Counted from the first letter of the stretch, positions 1-13,469 are shown. The stretch is DNA of 64,000 bases from Bryopsis sp. KO-2023 (GCA_030272585.1 BSYQ01000004.1:4278001-4342000), one strand, 5' to 3'. The notes: generated by a model from the sequence alone, not told the origin. Numbers and translations: made by a program.

Positions 1-71
1 CCAGATGGTTTATGAACAGCCGTTGAGATAACAGCCACTGTGAAAATGGTTGGAACCAATACAAGGCTTTC

Positions 72-1810
72 CTAAACCTTTGTGACTGAAGGTGCATTTT
101 TGTGCAAAGATCCTGTTGCCCACCTCTGGTTTCTTTCCTTTTCTTCTCTGATCTCCCTCAGGTAGTCTTGGCGCAGCGATATGTACAAGCTGTCTTCTGA
201 TTCGGGTTTGACACCGTTGGCAGACTCGTTACGCGACGCACTTTCGAAAGCATCTCCGTCTGCTCTTCCTGTGCCGATGGAACCTGCACCAAGACAAGAA
301 AATGAGCCTTCTCCGGCAGAAGTTTGAACATCATATAGATCCTTTCTTGAGATAAAGTGAAGTTGGCGGTAACCATTCGTTTCATGCTCCCATACAGAAC
401 ATTCTATCTGAGGGAGAGGCTTTCACAAACAGAGGTTCTCACCGACTACCGAAAAGCTCGAACTCGTATCGAAGTGGCTTGGGGTGCAGTGGGATGAATA
501 TGCACGAAGGCGGGAGTCGATTTCTGACAAGCGAGAGCTCATTCGGTCGTCTTCATCGTCCGAACACAAATCGCAGTCGAACGCATTTCTGTGCAACTCT
601 TCCGCCGCCCTCCTCATCACGTTGTGCACTACAGCTTCTTCCTCGGAAGTCAGCGTGTAAAATCTACAAGGAAGGAAGGAAACGCTGGTCTGAATTGCAC
701 TTGGGTAGGATCAGTGAACGAACACCCAGCGAGGCGTCTCGTCCTCACCTCGCGTGTGGTCCCAGTCTCATATTTCTCGCCGCGAAGTTGGAATTCGACT
801 CGTTTTCGATTTTCTTCAATGCCCGTCGGAGACGTGCAGCCCGACGACGGCGCCGCCTTTCTCTCCTGTGACGAAAGAAAAGCTGATGAAACACTTTTTG
901 TTGAAAACCAGATATGGAAACCACAAGTGAATTCGCTGCACGACTTTCTCAAGACGTTGATTACTTCAATGCCTTGTCCACACGTTGCTTTTGCCGTTTC
1001 AGTCTTGTTTTCTCCAGCCTTCCCCACATCTCTGGAAAAGTCTCCCTCCCCACGATAATAGCTTCGAGAGTTTTGTCCCGGAGCTCCTCGTCCAACTCTT
1101 CAATTTCCCTCAGGCCTTTGGAAACTTTGGGATCAGGGTGCGACGTAGAAAGCTTGAAGTTAAGCGCGTTGATCGGCAGGTCCTCAAACCTTCTGGGTCC
1201 CAGCCAGCCGTCAAGGCTGTCGTATTCATCACGCTTCTCCAGAATCATTTTTTCCACAATTCTGTTGTAATCAGTGGGGAAATCCACGAGCTCCTCACCG
1301 TCCAGCTGCCTCGCCTGTGAAAACAATTGTTCTGTGGCTGCGGGTCTTTTTTTGTTTAATACTTGAAAGACGAACGAAAATGGCGTCCGCGTTGAATGTG
1401 GGATTGCGAACCTTCAGTTGTGTGATAAACACAGAGAGATCGCGCCGCTCCTCCTTCTTGTCGTTTTCGGCCTCGAACAAAGATAAAATTGTGTTTTTCC
1501 CTCTCTGATAGTCCTCCTCTGAGCACGGGAAACGGCAAATCATGACCAAAACAGAGGGAAAAAACAGGGCGACAAGTTGGAACTTGAATGGGAAGTTCGA
1601 GCAATTGCGAACAGAGAGGGCACCACTTGTGCTACCTTCATCTTCAGGACTTTTGTCGACGATGTCCTTGTCTGTGGGGAGAGACAGCGACGAGACGTCC
1701 GAATTGAGGAAGGTAGGCGCTCCCTGTTCAGCAGAGGATCCACTCGCTGGGTGCGAATTTCTTTCGAGCCTTAACGTATCTCTTTCTCGGCTCTCTGAAA
1801 GAAGCAACAT
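72..1810 (-). CDS. protein of unknown function, 423 aa, six exons
   Basis: Not recognised. Exons 1810-1636, 1518-1412, 1314-965, 860-749, 641-450 and 407-72 have GT-AG borders and matching phases and sum to 424 codons with the stop. The product is hydrophilic and charged. The third exon is the most protein-like part: it has the motif DFPTDYNRIVEKMILEKRDE, then WLGPRRFEDLP, then a helical LREIEELDEELRDKTLEA stretch. Later parts hold an acidic CDLCSDDEDD patch and a C-terminal RQDYLREIREEKERNQRW helix. No signal peptide or membrane segment is seen. The start is uncertain because the ATG lies next to a possible splice acceptor (ttgcttctttcag), so an upstream exon in 1.8-2.8 kb may exist. The helical LDEEL segment faintly recalls sperm fibrous-sheath-interacting proteins, but that is a guess. 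Confidence 0.55.
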
Positions 1811-2790
1811 GAGGTATTGGGGTAAGTTACGTATATTTTAGGGAGGGTGTAACGCATCCTACACTTCTACGTCTGGTTGTAACGCACCCAATGCCCCTCT
1901 CGAGCTGCCTGCCGTTTGGGAGAGATCGTCTGAATATCTGTGGTATGCATACGCAAGACAAGCAATTAACAGTTGGGGTGAGGCTGTGCAAATTTTCGCA
2001 CGTCCGACAGCAGCACGTGGCCTACCCGTCATCAGATGTGAGGACTTCAAACGAGGAAGCGTCAGGTATGGACTCTCCTCCTGCGAGAAAGTCAGCGCTG
2101 CTCAACACAAGATACCATGCTTGAAGCTATTATTGGCGTGGTTTAGGAGGTGCGTGGTGGCGAAAGAAACTATCCAAGCTTGCCTAGACTGGTTCGCCGA
2201 ACGGGGCTGCCAGGTGGAACCAGTCCCCTTGTCATGGTCCCTAGCACGTTTTGAAATCTGGATGTCCAACTCGACCCTCCAATTTCTCAGCAGCACCAGC
2301 AGACAAGCGAATACATATAATTACCAGCAAGCCTAGGCTTCACCTATTTCTTGTAACACATATTGTCGATTGTTGGGGTCATTCGATGGAGGTGCGAAAC
2401 AAATCGACGATCATCGAGTCAGTCAACCATTCTCCAGATTCTACGAAACGAGAAGCTGCTCGTGAAACATTTGGTGGATGCAGAATGATGGACAACAGGG
2501 ATCGTCGATTGTGGATACACACAAGCAACCATTTCCCTCTGGTATTTAACCCAAGCTGCTTAAATTGCGGATTATCAATTGCATAATTGATGATGTTTCC
2601 ATAGTTTTACAAGTACCTGCATTCATACAACTGACACCAATTCCACATCGAAAACCTTTCCTCCACCCGACCACCAACAAAAAAAAACTGGGACCTGTCT
2701 GGCCCAACAAAATAGTCAAAATGCCTCGGAAGGCAAAACATAAATTCATCTTCAAAACAAACTCAAAACGACGGCACCCGAAATGCGCCC
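1811..2790. other. gap between two minus-strand genes
   Basis: This is the 3' side of CLPB and the 5' side of the six-exon gene. Short open frames on both strands look random. I see no repeat and no convincing exon, although a 5' exon of the downstream gene could hide here. Confidence 0.4.
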
Positions 2791-5700
2791 TCATGTCACA
2801 TAGGCTCCATTTCCCAATGCTGATTCCGAAACCGATAACACCAAGCCGTCTGCCTCAGCCCCACCATGGGCATCGACTATGACCGTGTCTTCCTCCCCGA
2901 ATTCACCCCGGAGCAAGCTCTTGGCCAAGGTGGTTTCCAGCTCCCGCTGGACAGCCCTCTTGACCGGCCTGGCCCCGTACACAGGATCGAACCCTTTCGC
3001 TGCCAAAAAATCGATCGCACCTTCTTGGAGCTCCAGTTTGATTTTCTTGTCCGAGAGTCGATCGGCCACTCGCTTCGCCTGAGGTCGTAGGGGTTAAAAT
3101 GCAACACAGATTCAAGATGATCACATGGATCTGAGAAATGGACAGGGCAACACCCATATCCACGAGGATCGATGAAGAAACAAACAAACAAACAGCCAAA
3201 ACAAACAAACAAACTTGAATCACGAAAAGGATATGGATGCATCAGGGATCATCCTGTCTTTTTTTCCCCCAAAAAAAAAAATTGATTGCCCTCCCACCTA
3301 TCGACAAAACTCCCCCCTCCCCCCCGGGGGCACCTCCATACCTGAAGCCTGACGATTTGTTTGATCTGATCTAGCTCCAAGGCATCGAAAATGATGTACT
3401 CATCGATTCTGTTGACGAATTCTGGTCTGAAGTTCGTTCGAACGTAACCCATCACAACATCCCTCTTCCTTTGCGGATCGGATTCCTCCAAAATGGTCTG
3501 GGATCCCAGATTGGATGTCAAAATGATGATCACGTTCTTGAAGCTGACCACCCTTCCTTGCGAGTCTGTCACTCGGCCATCGTCCAGAATCTTTACACAC
3601 CAGAAAGATAAAAACACACACACCAGTGTCAGAGATGTCCATCGGAACAGGTTTCACTCGTTGCGTTCGCTCCTGTCATTCTTTTCCAAAGATGGATTAA
3701 AAAAAATGTGAATTTCTCGTGGCTGAAATTCATGCCTGTCTCCAAAAATGCCGAACGCGATTTCATACTCGAAACAATGTTTTCTGTTCAGGATGTGGAG
3801 AATCTGTTGCATTATGTTGAAACTCGACCAGGTCACACCCTTTCTCACACAAAAAAAAGTGTGTCTTACACCAGCTCTGATTTGGTGTAAAACAGGGGGA
3901 TCTAACCTCCTTCAAATTCCACCAGATCGATTCTCTACGGTAATTCATTGTCGCCAAAATTTGCATGCGAGGCAAGGTGTCTGACCTGGAGCAAAATGTT
4001 GAAAACATCCGCATGCGCCTTTTCCACCTCATCGAAGAGAACAACTGCATAGGGCCGTCTTCTGACAGCCTCAGTGAGTTGACCCCCCTCATCATAGCCA
4101 ACGTATCCAGGTGGAGCTCCAATTAACCTGCTGACCGAGTGCTTTTCCATGTATTCACTCATGTCCAGTCTCACCATGGCCTCCTCCGTGTTGAACAGAT
4201 ACATCGCCAGTGCTTTCGCCAGTTCAGTTTTTCCCACACCTATCCAGGAACGAACAAGCATATGGCTTCTTCAAAACCAACCTGCTTTCTCAACACATCG
4301 ACCGAAAGACGGGGGTGTCTGCCCGCTCAAAACAACGTATTAGTAAAGCAGCACTTCACACACCCACCAGTGGGGCCAAGGAACATGAAAGATGCAATAG
4401 GCCTCTCCGGATCCGACAGCCCAGCCCTCGATCTTTGAATGGCGTCCGAAACGGCCTCCGTGGCTTCGTTTTGCCCGATCACTCGCTCGTGCAGGACATC
4501 GGCCAGGTTCAGCAACTTGTCTTTCTCCGACTCCACCAGTTTCGACACCGGGATGCCCGTCCATTTGGAAATGATCTCGGAAATGTCTTCTTCCGTGACC
4601 TCCTCCCTCAACATTCTGGCACCCCGCACTCGCTGATTGAGGGCTTCTTCGGCATTTTTCAGCTGCCTTTGGAGATCGATCAGCGTGCCATACTTTAGCT
4701 CTGCAGCCCTGCAATTTGCAAGCATCGTGTCATTGGCAGTCCATTTCCCCAGCAGACCCAGACATCAGGCGCCAGTTACAGATCCAACACAGAACCAGGA
4801 GGTTTGAATCTCTGGTATTTATTGATGCCAACTGAGCCAAATCCGGACCCTAACAAGCACCGGCCTGCCCTCAGAAGCCAGTTGATTTCCAGACAGCGGT
4901 GGTTGGAGCAGATTCTAGAATATTGGAAACTGGGGGGAAAAAATGCATGCCCTGATGGGGAAAAAAACATATTTCCCCACATTCACTCATAAAATCGAGC
5001 AACTCAGCGTCCCATGGTGCATATACACGAACATCGTTCTTCGGTTTCTGGACCATCACCTGTTCAAGTCGTAGTCCCTCTCGGCCTGCTGTACTTCCAG
5101 ATTCACTCGTTCCACCTCTTCCTTGATGCCTTGGAGAACCCCCATTTCCTCTTTTTCTCTCTCCCACTGCTCCGTCAGGGCCTGCTGCTGGCCCTGCAAC
5201 TCTGCCACTGATTTGTCCAAAACGCCCAAGCGACCGGCAGCCGCTGCAAACCCAATAAAAAAGACATCACCATTGTTTATTTTCTGACAGGGAGCTCATC
5301 CGATTCAGCCCACCTCACGGCTGGGGGTTTACTCGTTACATCAGGCACGCTTTTATTTTTGTGTGCCAGTGACCCCTCAACTGGCCTGAACTATAAATAC
5401 AAGCAGGTGCCAGCCATTCTTTTAGACCCCTCTCCCCCCTCAAAAAAATAAAAATCAAAAAAATTATCCAGAAATGATGTTGACTTGGGTACCGTCTGAT
5501 TATTGGCTCTATCTAATGCCTAATCCAAACACAGTGACTGCCCCACCTCTATCCGAAGCCGCCGCCTTCGAAAGAGACAACCGTTCCATCTCCATCTGGA
5601 GGATTTTCCTGTCGATTTCGTCCAATGCCAGGGGTTTGGACGTGATTTCCATCTTGAGCTTGGCCGCCGCTTCGTCCACCAGATCGATGGCTTTGTCAGG

Positions 5701-8700
5701 AAGGAAACGATCTGCGATGTATCGATCGGCCAAAACTGCCGCTTCGACCAATGCCGAATCTGATATTCTGACTCCATGGTGAAGTTCATATCTGGAGGAG
5801 GGAAAACCCACCAGAAAACGACTCAGAAAACAACAGGCAAAATAAGAGTGAAGCCGTTAACAGTCGCCAGGGGCGGTTCCTATGTTCGACATGGGGTGGG
5901 TGGGTTAGGGTTCAGGATTGCGCATGTGACCGACATAGGACACATTTGTCGGACATGGGAGCATGGTCCCTGGCGACTATTAACGAGATGCCAATAACAA
6001 TCAACCAAAAAAAAAGAAAAAATACTATGAAACAGTATACCAAGCCAATGGATCGCACGCTCACCTTTCCCTGAGGCCTCGAAGAATTGAGACGGTTTGA
6101 GGGACGCTTGGTTGGTCGACGTAGACTTGCTGAAATCGTCGCTCCAGTGCAGGGTCTTTTTCGATGTACTGCCGATACTCATCGAGAGTGGTCGCCCCAA
6201 TGCACCTCAGTTCCCCACGACCAAGCATGGGTTTCAGCAAGTTCCCAGCATCCATCGCCCCCTAGTATAATTTTTTTTTTTTGGTTCAAAAACATAAATA
6301 ACAGCACCTCACACATACGACATGCCGCATATGACCAGATGCTCATCCTTCCTGAAGTTCCCCCTCCCGGTCAGAGAGCAATCATTTTCCCCCCTCTCCC
6401 TAAAAAAGCGACCATTTCCCCCACCCCCCTTCAAAAACCAATCGGCAGAAATCCAGTGCAAAAAAAAATAAAAAAATAATTAAACAAAAAAAACGATTTG
6501 AAATATACCTGTGTTGCACCTGCCCCAACGACGGTGTGGATCTCGTCGATGAAGAGGATGATTTTCCCGTTGGAATCCGTGACCTCCTTGATCACAGCTT
6601 TCAGGCGGTCCTCAAACTCCCCACGGTACTTGGCACCAGCAATCAAAGCCCCCATATCTAGCGCCATGAGGCTCCTTTCTTGCAGAGCCGAAGGCACATC
6701 CCCGGTGACGATTCTCTGTGCCAGCCCCTCTGCCACCGCAGTTTTACCCACACCTGGCAAAAACCCAGAAGAAGAGGAATGATGCTGATTTTGTGTGGGA
6801 ATTGCGTATTCATTGGATTGATTTTCGAAAGGGGGGTGTTTTTACCTGGCTCTCCGATCAAAACTGGGTTGTTTTTGGTCCTTCGAGAAAGGATCTGGAT
6901 GCAGCGTCGCACTTCGTCGTCTCTGCCGATAACAGGGTCCAATTTCCCGTCTCTGGCTGCTTGGGTCAAATCACGGGCATATTTATCCAAAGCCTCGTAC
7001 TTACCCTCCGGATCCTATGATGGGAAAACAACAAACGAATGAATTCTTTTAAAAATGAGAGACACCTCCTCATAAAAACAAAACTAGAAAATATAGATAA
7101 CAAAAGCAAAAAAAACGAAAGAAATAAAACTCCGATTTTCAGCGCCCCAAGTTGCTTTTTGCTTCCATAAATTTCACATGGATCGTTTTTAAAAACAATA
7201 GAATTCTTCCTTCAACCTTCCCCAAAAACCACAGCTCGAAAGAAAAAATTTAACGAAAATAAAGGTGAGGCCCCTATCATTTTGGATGGTGGATGGGCTT
7301 ACATGGGGCTTTCAGCCTCATGTAATGTAACACATTTTTAATTTGAGTTTTCAAAAAATAGAGTGTGGTGGCGAAAATAGCCCATACCTGGTCGGTCACA
7401 CGATTGCTCCCTCGGATATCTTGCACAGCTTGGAGCAAGTTTTCATGATTGAGGCCCTCTGCTCGGAAAGTGGCCTCCCCAAACCTGCCATCCTTGACCA
7501 GGGCAAGCACCAAGTGTTCGATGGACACGAAACTGTCCTTCCACTTGGCTTTGTATTCTTGGGCTCGATTAACCACACCCTCCAGATAGCGACCCAATAC
7601 CTGAATGATTTCAAAATGCATTTCAAAAGGGTGAAAAAAAATATGGAAAAAAAAACACTGGAATTTGAGCCTGAAAGAGCCAAAGCGAAAAGAAAAATCA
7701 TTTTGAAAGAAAGATTGAAAGATCACGCCCCCGCCCACATTCTTTTTATTGTTCAATATTTTTTCAACTACGATCATTCACATTAGTTTTATCCGTTTTT
7801 CCCATAATTTCTTGTTGATTTCAATGCCTTCCCCTCCCCCCAGAAAACAACAAAACAACAATACTAATTTTAACACTGCAACTAAAAACTCCCCACTGTA
7901 CACCCACATCCATAACACATACTATCACAGTTTAAGTGTCTTGCATTGAACTTCAAGAATCCTTTGCTCACCTGTCCTGCATCCCCCGAAACTTTTGGCT
8001 GCCTGCGAATGAATCCTTCCGTTTTGTCCAGAAGTCCCGTCGGATCGCCCCCAGCCTTCGAAATTACTCTCCTGGCCAGTCCGTTCGGTTGTTCCAGCAT
8101 AGCTTTCAACAGATGCTCGGTTTCCACGACTTGTTGGTTGTATCTTGCAGCAACATCGGGGGCTGCCACAATCGCCTTTAAAAAAAAGAAAAGAACAAAA
8201 AAAGTTCAACCAGATGCAAGGTTGATGCCTGCTGTACTCACTGGAAGCATTTCTTTGCTCGTTGTGTTGTAACATTTTCCACACCCGGATTGCTAGTTAC
8301 CCTTAACTTTTCCTTCATTTTTTTCGTTGTGTGAAAATAATCATTTTTTTTACCTGCCAGGCCTTCTCTGTGAAATCTTTTTGAGAAATCTGCTTCCCTC
8401 CTGATGAAGAGCCCTCAGCTCGGATTCGATATTGCCTTTTTCCCCTGATCATCAACCATCAAAGTGACATTAACTTTCAAAAACATCGCATCAGGAATTC
8501 GTTTTTCCACAACTGCAAAGCAATATAGAAAGATAGCCAATAAAACCCCCAACCACACTCAATGCAACGACACCAACGCTCGAGAAAAACATCCAACAAA
8601 GACATGACTCTACACACACACACCTGTGGTTTCCCCATGGGTGTGAAAAGTTGAAACTTGACGTCCGGATGTTCCCCCCTGCCAACGAATCCCGACTTCC

Positions 8701-8850
8701 TCTCGGATGACAGCTGTTCGACCATCGCCGGTTGCCGAACGAACTCGAGAGAGAGACTCTCCGAAAGGCTGATGTTCCAATGCTGCGTCGAGTCTGGACG
8801 GAGCAGGAAAATTTCCCCACGTGCGAGGGAGCGTGTCCACACTCGAACAT
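2791..8850 (-). CDS. CLPB: mitochondrial ClpB/Hsp78-type AAA+ disaggregase, 968 aa
   Basis: Hexameric ATPase that pulls proteins out of aggregates together with Hsp70. Thirteen exons: 8850-8624, 8444-8354, 8175-7972, 7600-7388, 7014-6846, 6753-6509, 6261-6065, 5791-5547, 5243-5060, 4708-4368, 4239-3986, 3590-3342 and 3078-2791. All phases agree and the sum is 969 codons. About 76 N-terminal residues are rich in Arg and Ser and poor in acids ([18 protein letters not shown]), which suggests a mitochondrial presequence. Next come the Clp N-domain ([20 protein letters not shown]), NBD1 with GEPGVGKT and ILFIDEIHT, the coiled-coil M domain, and NBD2 with [22 protein letters not shown], the pore loop [13 protein letters not shown] and [14 protein letters not shown]. 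All key residues are present. A plastid destination is possible. It shares a divergent promoter with ARMC6. Confidence 0.95.
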
Positions 8851-9263
8851 CGCTGCTCCACAAAAAACAACGAAAGAGAGCTACACGAGATATAACCGCG
8901 ATGGACAGTCGGGCGCGCTGGGCGCGAGCAAATCAGCTGGGAGAGATTTCGCGCAACGTCGGGAATTCTTGGGAACTAACTGGAAGTGGGCAGAATCTTC
9001 CGAGTGTCGTACGGCACCAGCGCCTTGCGACATAAAATCGTCAGCGACGACTCGTCTGGAAATCCGACGCCACAAAGTTGTCGCGTTCGTTTTGCTCGGT
9101 GCCCTCTCTCTTGTTCCCGGGTACTAGATCGCCCATACTTTTAGAAATCACGCTAACGACTTGGGATCTGCGGAGTGGCGGGAGTGCAAGGCGACGTCTA
9201 TTCTTTTTTTTAAAGTTTGCTGGCTTGTGATCGCCGCGCTTCGCGAGCGTTACGAAAACCGAG
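8851..9263. promoter_or_regulatory. divergent promoter of CLPB and ARMC6
   Basis: About 410 bp separate the two start codons, which point away from each other. The stretch is more GC-rich and less homopolymeric than the introns around it, as expected for a promoter and 5' UTRs. No TATA box stands out. Confidence 0.5.
8961..9001. promoter_or_regulatory. possible heat-shock element cluster
   Basis: The stretch holds GAATTC, GGGAAC, TGGAAG and a perfect GAATCTTC inverted pair (GAAnnTTC) within 40 bp, about 110 bp upstream of the CLPB start codon. HSF sites are arrays of inverted nGAAn units and Hsp100 genes are classic targets. The spacing between the units is irregular, so this is only suggestive. 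Confidence 0.3.
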
Positions 9264-12200
9264 ATGACGAAGTTAAAAGTGTCACAAGAGGCCTTCGAGG
9301 AGATGGTGACGGAAAATATGGAAACCTTCGACATGGAGGTAGGGTCTCGCCAATCCCAAAGAATTGGGGGGGGGGAGGAAAGAAAAAAAACTGCGTTACG
9401 TTTTCAACTGTGACAAGCACTAATAATATAGAATAAAAGATCAATAAATTGACATATTGCTGGAAATTCGATCCTGGCAACTGCCCCCTTGTTCACCAGA
9501 GTCTTCCTCAAAAAAATGCAGCAACTCAAGAGGTCAGATTTTCTCAGTCGATTATTCTGCGCAATTTGTGTCTGTGTTTAATCAAATTTGAAATTTTGAA
9601 AATTTGAGGGGAACACCAGAAGAAGAAAAACAAAACTTGACCATCCTATCAAGATCAGCAACTAACCCCCATGTTTTTTTTTGTTTTTTTTCGCTGCTGT
9701 GTGGATAGTAGGCCGAAGAAGCTCTCAGCAGTGCAGTGGAGGAGTTGAAATTACAGGTAAGGAGGAACTGACCCAGTCTGTCATCGCAACATTTGTTGTT
9801 CGAGGCGTTTTCCCTCGGAAGTAAATATGGCACGTCCATGCACAGCAGACTGACTAGGAGTTGGTTCAGTTATGATCGCTCGTCTTCATGAAAGAGGCAG
9901 GCTGAATTTTGAACAGTTAGTTTGTACCTACAGAACAAAAACAAAAAAAAGAGAACCAAAAAAAAATGTGTTTTGAAATTTCACCAATAATTGTCTGCAG
10001 AATAATTTTGTAACATACGCATACAGTATTTTATACAATGCGTGTAATGTATGTATTGCGTTTGTGTTTTTGCAGGGGGCAGACCTGTCCGGAATCATCC
10101 AAATAGCGCCAGGCACGAAATTAGAGGAGTGAGTTGTTTTCATTATCGAAAAATAGTGCTGATTTTTTTTGTTCTTATTATTTCTCTTTTCATTATTGTT
10201 TTTGTGTTGTGAAAGGCACCATATTTCCCCTCCAAAATTCGAATCCTGATGCTAAAATGTATTCAACATAAACCTTTGCTGGTGACTGGTGGTCAAGCTA
10301 GCGCTTTCCATTGAAACCTGAAGTGCATTGTTTTTTTTACTTTCGTTGTTTTCCCCTGGTCAGACATGCAGTGGCGGTTGCGACAAATGGATTGAAGGCG
10401 ATGCTGGAAAAACCTGAAATTGAGGTGGTGCCGGCGTGTGAATTTTTGGATGCACTGAAAGATTCCATAGCAAGTTCCCCAGATGACAGACAACGAGATA
10501 TCGCAGTTGCAGGTATTTTGTGTTTTTGATTTGCCCAAAGTTGTTTTTTTTGGTCGTGTTCTTGTTGTTTTTTAATTATGCAACAAGCCGAATCATTCCT
10601 TTTTTTAACTTTATTATGTGAGCAATTGAAGCGTCCCCACCAGCAATCGAAAGCAAGCAATTTTCTTTTTTTTTTTTTCTTTGTTTTTTTCGAGGGGGAG
10701 GGGGTTGCTTCATTAACCCCCACCCCCCCTTGAAACACAAGCATGGAAAAAAACTTCGACAATGTCTTTCTCAACACAGATATCGTAGTTTATATTAAAC
10801 TGAATTATTTATTAATTATTGCCAATTTTTATTTTAAAACACTTCTTGAACTTTTTCACCGGAATCTGTCGTTTCTAAATGTGGTGTGGTGAGGGTGGCC
10901 AATTTTCCTTTTTTTGCAGTTGGAAAAAAATTTGGCGCAATCCCAACCATGGTGCAGCTGGTCGAAACCTTCAGTGAGGGGAAGGGTCTGACTGAGTTTT
11001 TTTCGACGATGGAAACCTGGCTGACGGTGCTGTCGAATCGACAAGTGTTCTTCGATGCCGGGGGGGTCGAGACCGTCATGAAAGTGCTGGAGAAATGCCC
11101 ATCAGCAGATTTCCATGTCGTTACCAACCTAGCAAATCTGGCAGCGGCTGCGAGCTTGCGTTTCGAGGGGAACAAATGCAGGTGTGCAGATTTTCTTTGT
11201 AAAAAGAAAAAGTCCAAAAAGAAAAAAAAAAAAGAGTGAAAGAAATAAAGAAGGGGGGGGATCTGTCATTGATTTTTTCATCCAAAAGTGGAGGGGAGTC
11301 TGTTCAGCACCAGTCAGAATTACGAAACAACCTGCAAGGCAATAATATGTCAGGAATTGGCCCATAAAATTCTTGAAAAATCCAATAGAAGAAGAAGAAG
11401 AACTAAACTCACACTTGACATGCACCCCCGCTCAGATTCGTCGACCTGGAGTTCCCCTTCAAACTCCATGACTGGATTCTCAAGGACAGCGTCCCAGACT
11501 CCACTGTCGTGGCCGCCAGTCATGCATTCATTTCATTCTGCACCCCAGACGACCCCATCCCTCCAGCCACGCATGCATTTCAGCATGCCCGGCTCCTTTC
11601 TTCTCACGACATCGGCAAAACCCTCATGCGAATCATCGCCAAGAAATTCCCCGATGGCTCCTCCGACCAGCAATGGGGCCAATCGGGCGAGTCCATCGCC
11701 GAAATGCTGAAAGCGGTGAAATGCCTGGCTGCCAACGATGATATCTGCAAGAATTTGCTGGAGGACGGTGGCGTGGAGGCTTGTCTGAGGATATGGAGGG
11801 GTTGTGAGGGGGTGGGGTTTGCTGTTGCAACTGTGTCAGGGTTGCTCAGGCAAATGTCCCAAAGTGATGCTGTGAAGCAAGCGATCATGTCCAGCGGAGG
11901 GGCCGAGATTCTACCCAGGTCTGACAAAAACGAAGTTTGAAGAATTGCCCTCCCCCCCCCTTCCTTGCTGAGTCATTGACAAAATGTGTTTGGGTTAATC
12001 ACCAACTCCGATAGGGGCCATTGATCGTTATTGAATTTTGCCAAGCGAGCTGAACTTCATCTACCTCTGGAGGTTCGACCTCATGTGTTCGCAGGGTGCT
12101 TCCCCATCCTCGATTCTCATTATGTGTGTGATTTCCCTCTGTTCAGATGTCTGACCATCCATGTGAAGGATGGATCAGTGCTGGAGCCTGTCCTTGGGCT

Positions 12201-12492
12201 GATGACCAACATCGTTCTCAGGCAGCCAAACCATTCGGTTGCATTTTGCGATGCTGGGGTCATCTCAGGGCTGTCTGACGTGCTATCCACCCATGAAAAG
12301 GACGCCAAAGTTCTCAGGCAAGCTTGCATGTGCGTCCGAAACATGGTGTCCCGGGCGTTCGACTTGAGGCCGGTGTTTCTGGAGAACGATTTCGAGGAAA
12401 TGTTTCGAGGTGTCAAATCCAGACATCCCAAATCTTGTGGCGATGCGGCGTCTGCTGTGTTGAGGGATTTGGGGCTGGATGATTATCACTAG
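9264..12492 (+). CDS. ARMC6: armadillo-repeat protein ARMC6, 470 aa
   Basis: Exons 9264-9338, 9712-9756, 10076-10128, 10364-10512, 10920-11181, 11436-11918 and 12147-12492 join in phase to 471 codons, close to the family length. The N-terminus (VSQEAFEEMVTENMETFDME, then AEEALSSAVEEL and GADLSGI) matches the ARMC6 start, where a short acidic helix and a 'GVDLSNI'-type motif precede the repeats. The remainder is all-helical armadillo repeats, for example FDAGGVETVMKVLEKCP, LLEDGGVEACLRIW and FCDAGVISGLSDVLSTHEKD. The protein is cytosolic and its molecular role is poorly defined in any organism. The gene diverges from CLPB and ends tail-to-tail with the ankyrin gene. Confidence 0.9.
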
Positions 12493-13050
12493 GAGATTGT
12501 CATATTTGGGGGAGGTCTGGACGTCCTTGGGGTGGGTGGTGGTGTCTTTTTTTTGTTTCATTGAAATGCTTTGAGATAGGAAATGTGGGAAAGGGGAAGG
12601 TTGTTTTTTTTTTGGGGGGGGGCACCAAAAAAAATGGTATTGTATCAATGGTAGTGTTTGTATGGCAGGTATTGTTGTAACTGATATCCCAGGATTATGA
12701 TAGCTACTTTCTCTGGATCTGATTTGAGGGTTTCAAAGGTGTTCCAGAAATACCTCATAAATCTAGGATGGCACTCCTTCACCAATCTGTGCCAGTACTC
12801 GACATTGTCTTGCAACCATCAGCTGAAAAACTGAATATTTGTCCTGGTTTTTATTTAGTCAGTTAGTTCTGTTGTGATATTTGGGGTAGGAGATTTTAGT
12901 TTGTGTGCCAAGGGTGCACACACACATAAAATGATTCAATTTAATGTATCAAAACAACGATAAAAAGAATCCTTCTCGCTCAGGCCTACCCCTCACCCCA
13001 CCGATTTCTTTTTTTATTTTTATTTTTCTCCACAAATCAAAAAACAAGAG

Positions 13051-13122
13051 CAAATTGAATTGAAGTTGTTTTACACAAGGCCAAAAAGCCGAGTGCAGCC
13101 CATTCAAAGAAATGTGTTATTG
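13051..13122 (-). repeat. repeat A, fragment (copy 1)
   Basis: Matches the end of the dispersed repeat that contains 'aaggccaagaggacgagtgc' and 'cacggaagtgtgtta' (compare 37300-37480). The sequence here reads ttttacacaaggccaaaaag and continues through gagtgcagcccattcaaag. The remainder of the repeat is missing. Confidence 0.6.
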
Positions 13123-13469
13123 TGCTATTTTCCCTTTATTTGTCGAGAGCCACATGTCTGACCGGAGGTGCTTGTGTAGGGAACATGGAGGCTTGATAAA
13201 CAAACTCAGACGTGCAGGCCAGTGATTCAAATTCCTTAATTTACAAGATTTCCAGGGGGGTAAATTTTCAAAAATGATCGCTGATATTTCAGTTTGCTGC
13301 TTTCGATGCATCCTGTTGAATGCCATCGGCGCTAAATCCCTGACGGCGAAAACTGCCAAGAAACTAAAAAAAAAAACCACCTCTGATCCTGTTCAGCATT
13401 TTGCTGAATCACCACCACTAGCACCCGATGCGAAGCTCTCCCCCAAAAAACGCCCATATGTTATATTAT

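Noticed and set aside
8477-8863. Alternative first-exon frame for CLPB starting at 8863 (reads [15 protein letters not shown])
   Set aside because: There is no ATG in that frame and its splice to the next exon needs a poor acceptor. The ATG at 8850 in another frame gives an import-type leader and joins the next exon in phase.
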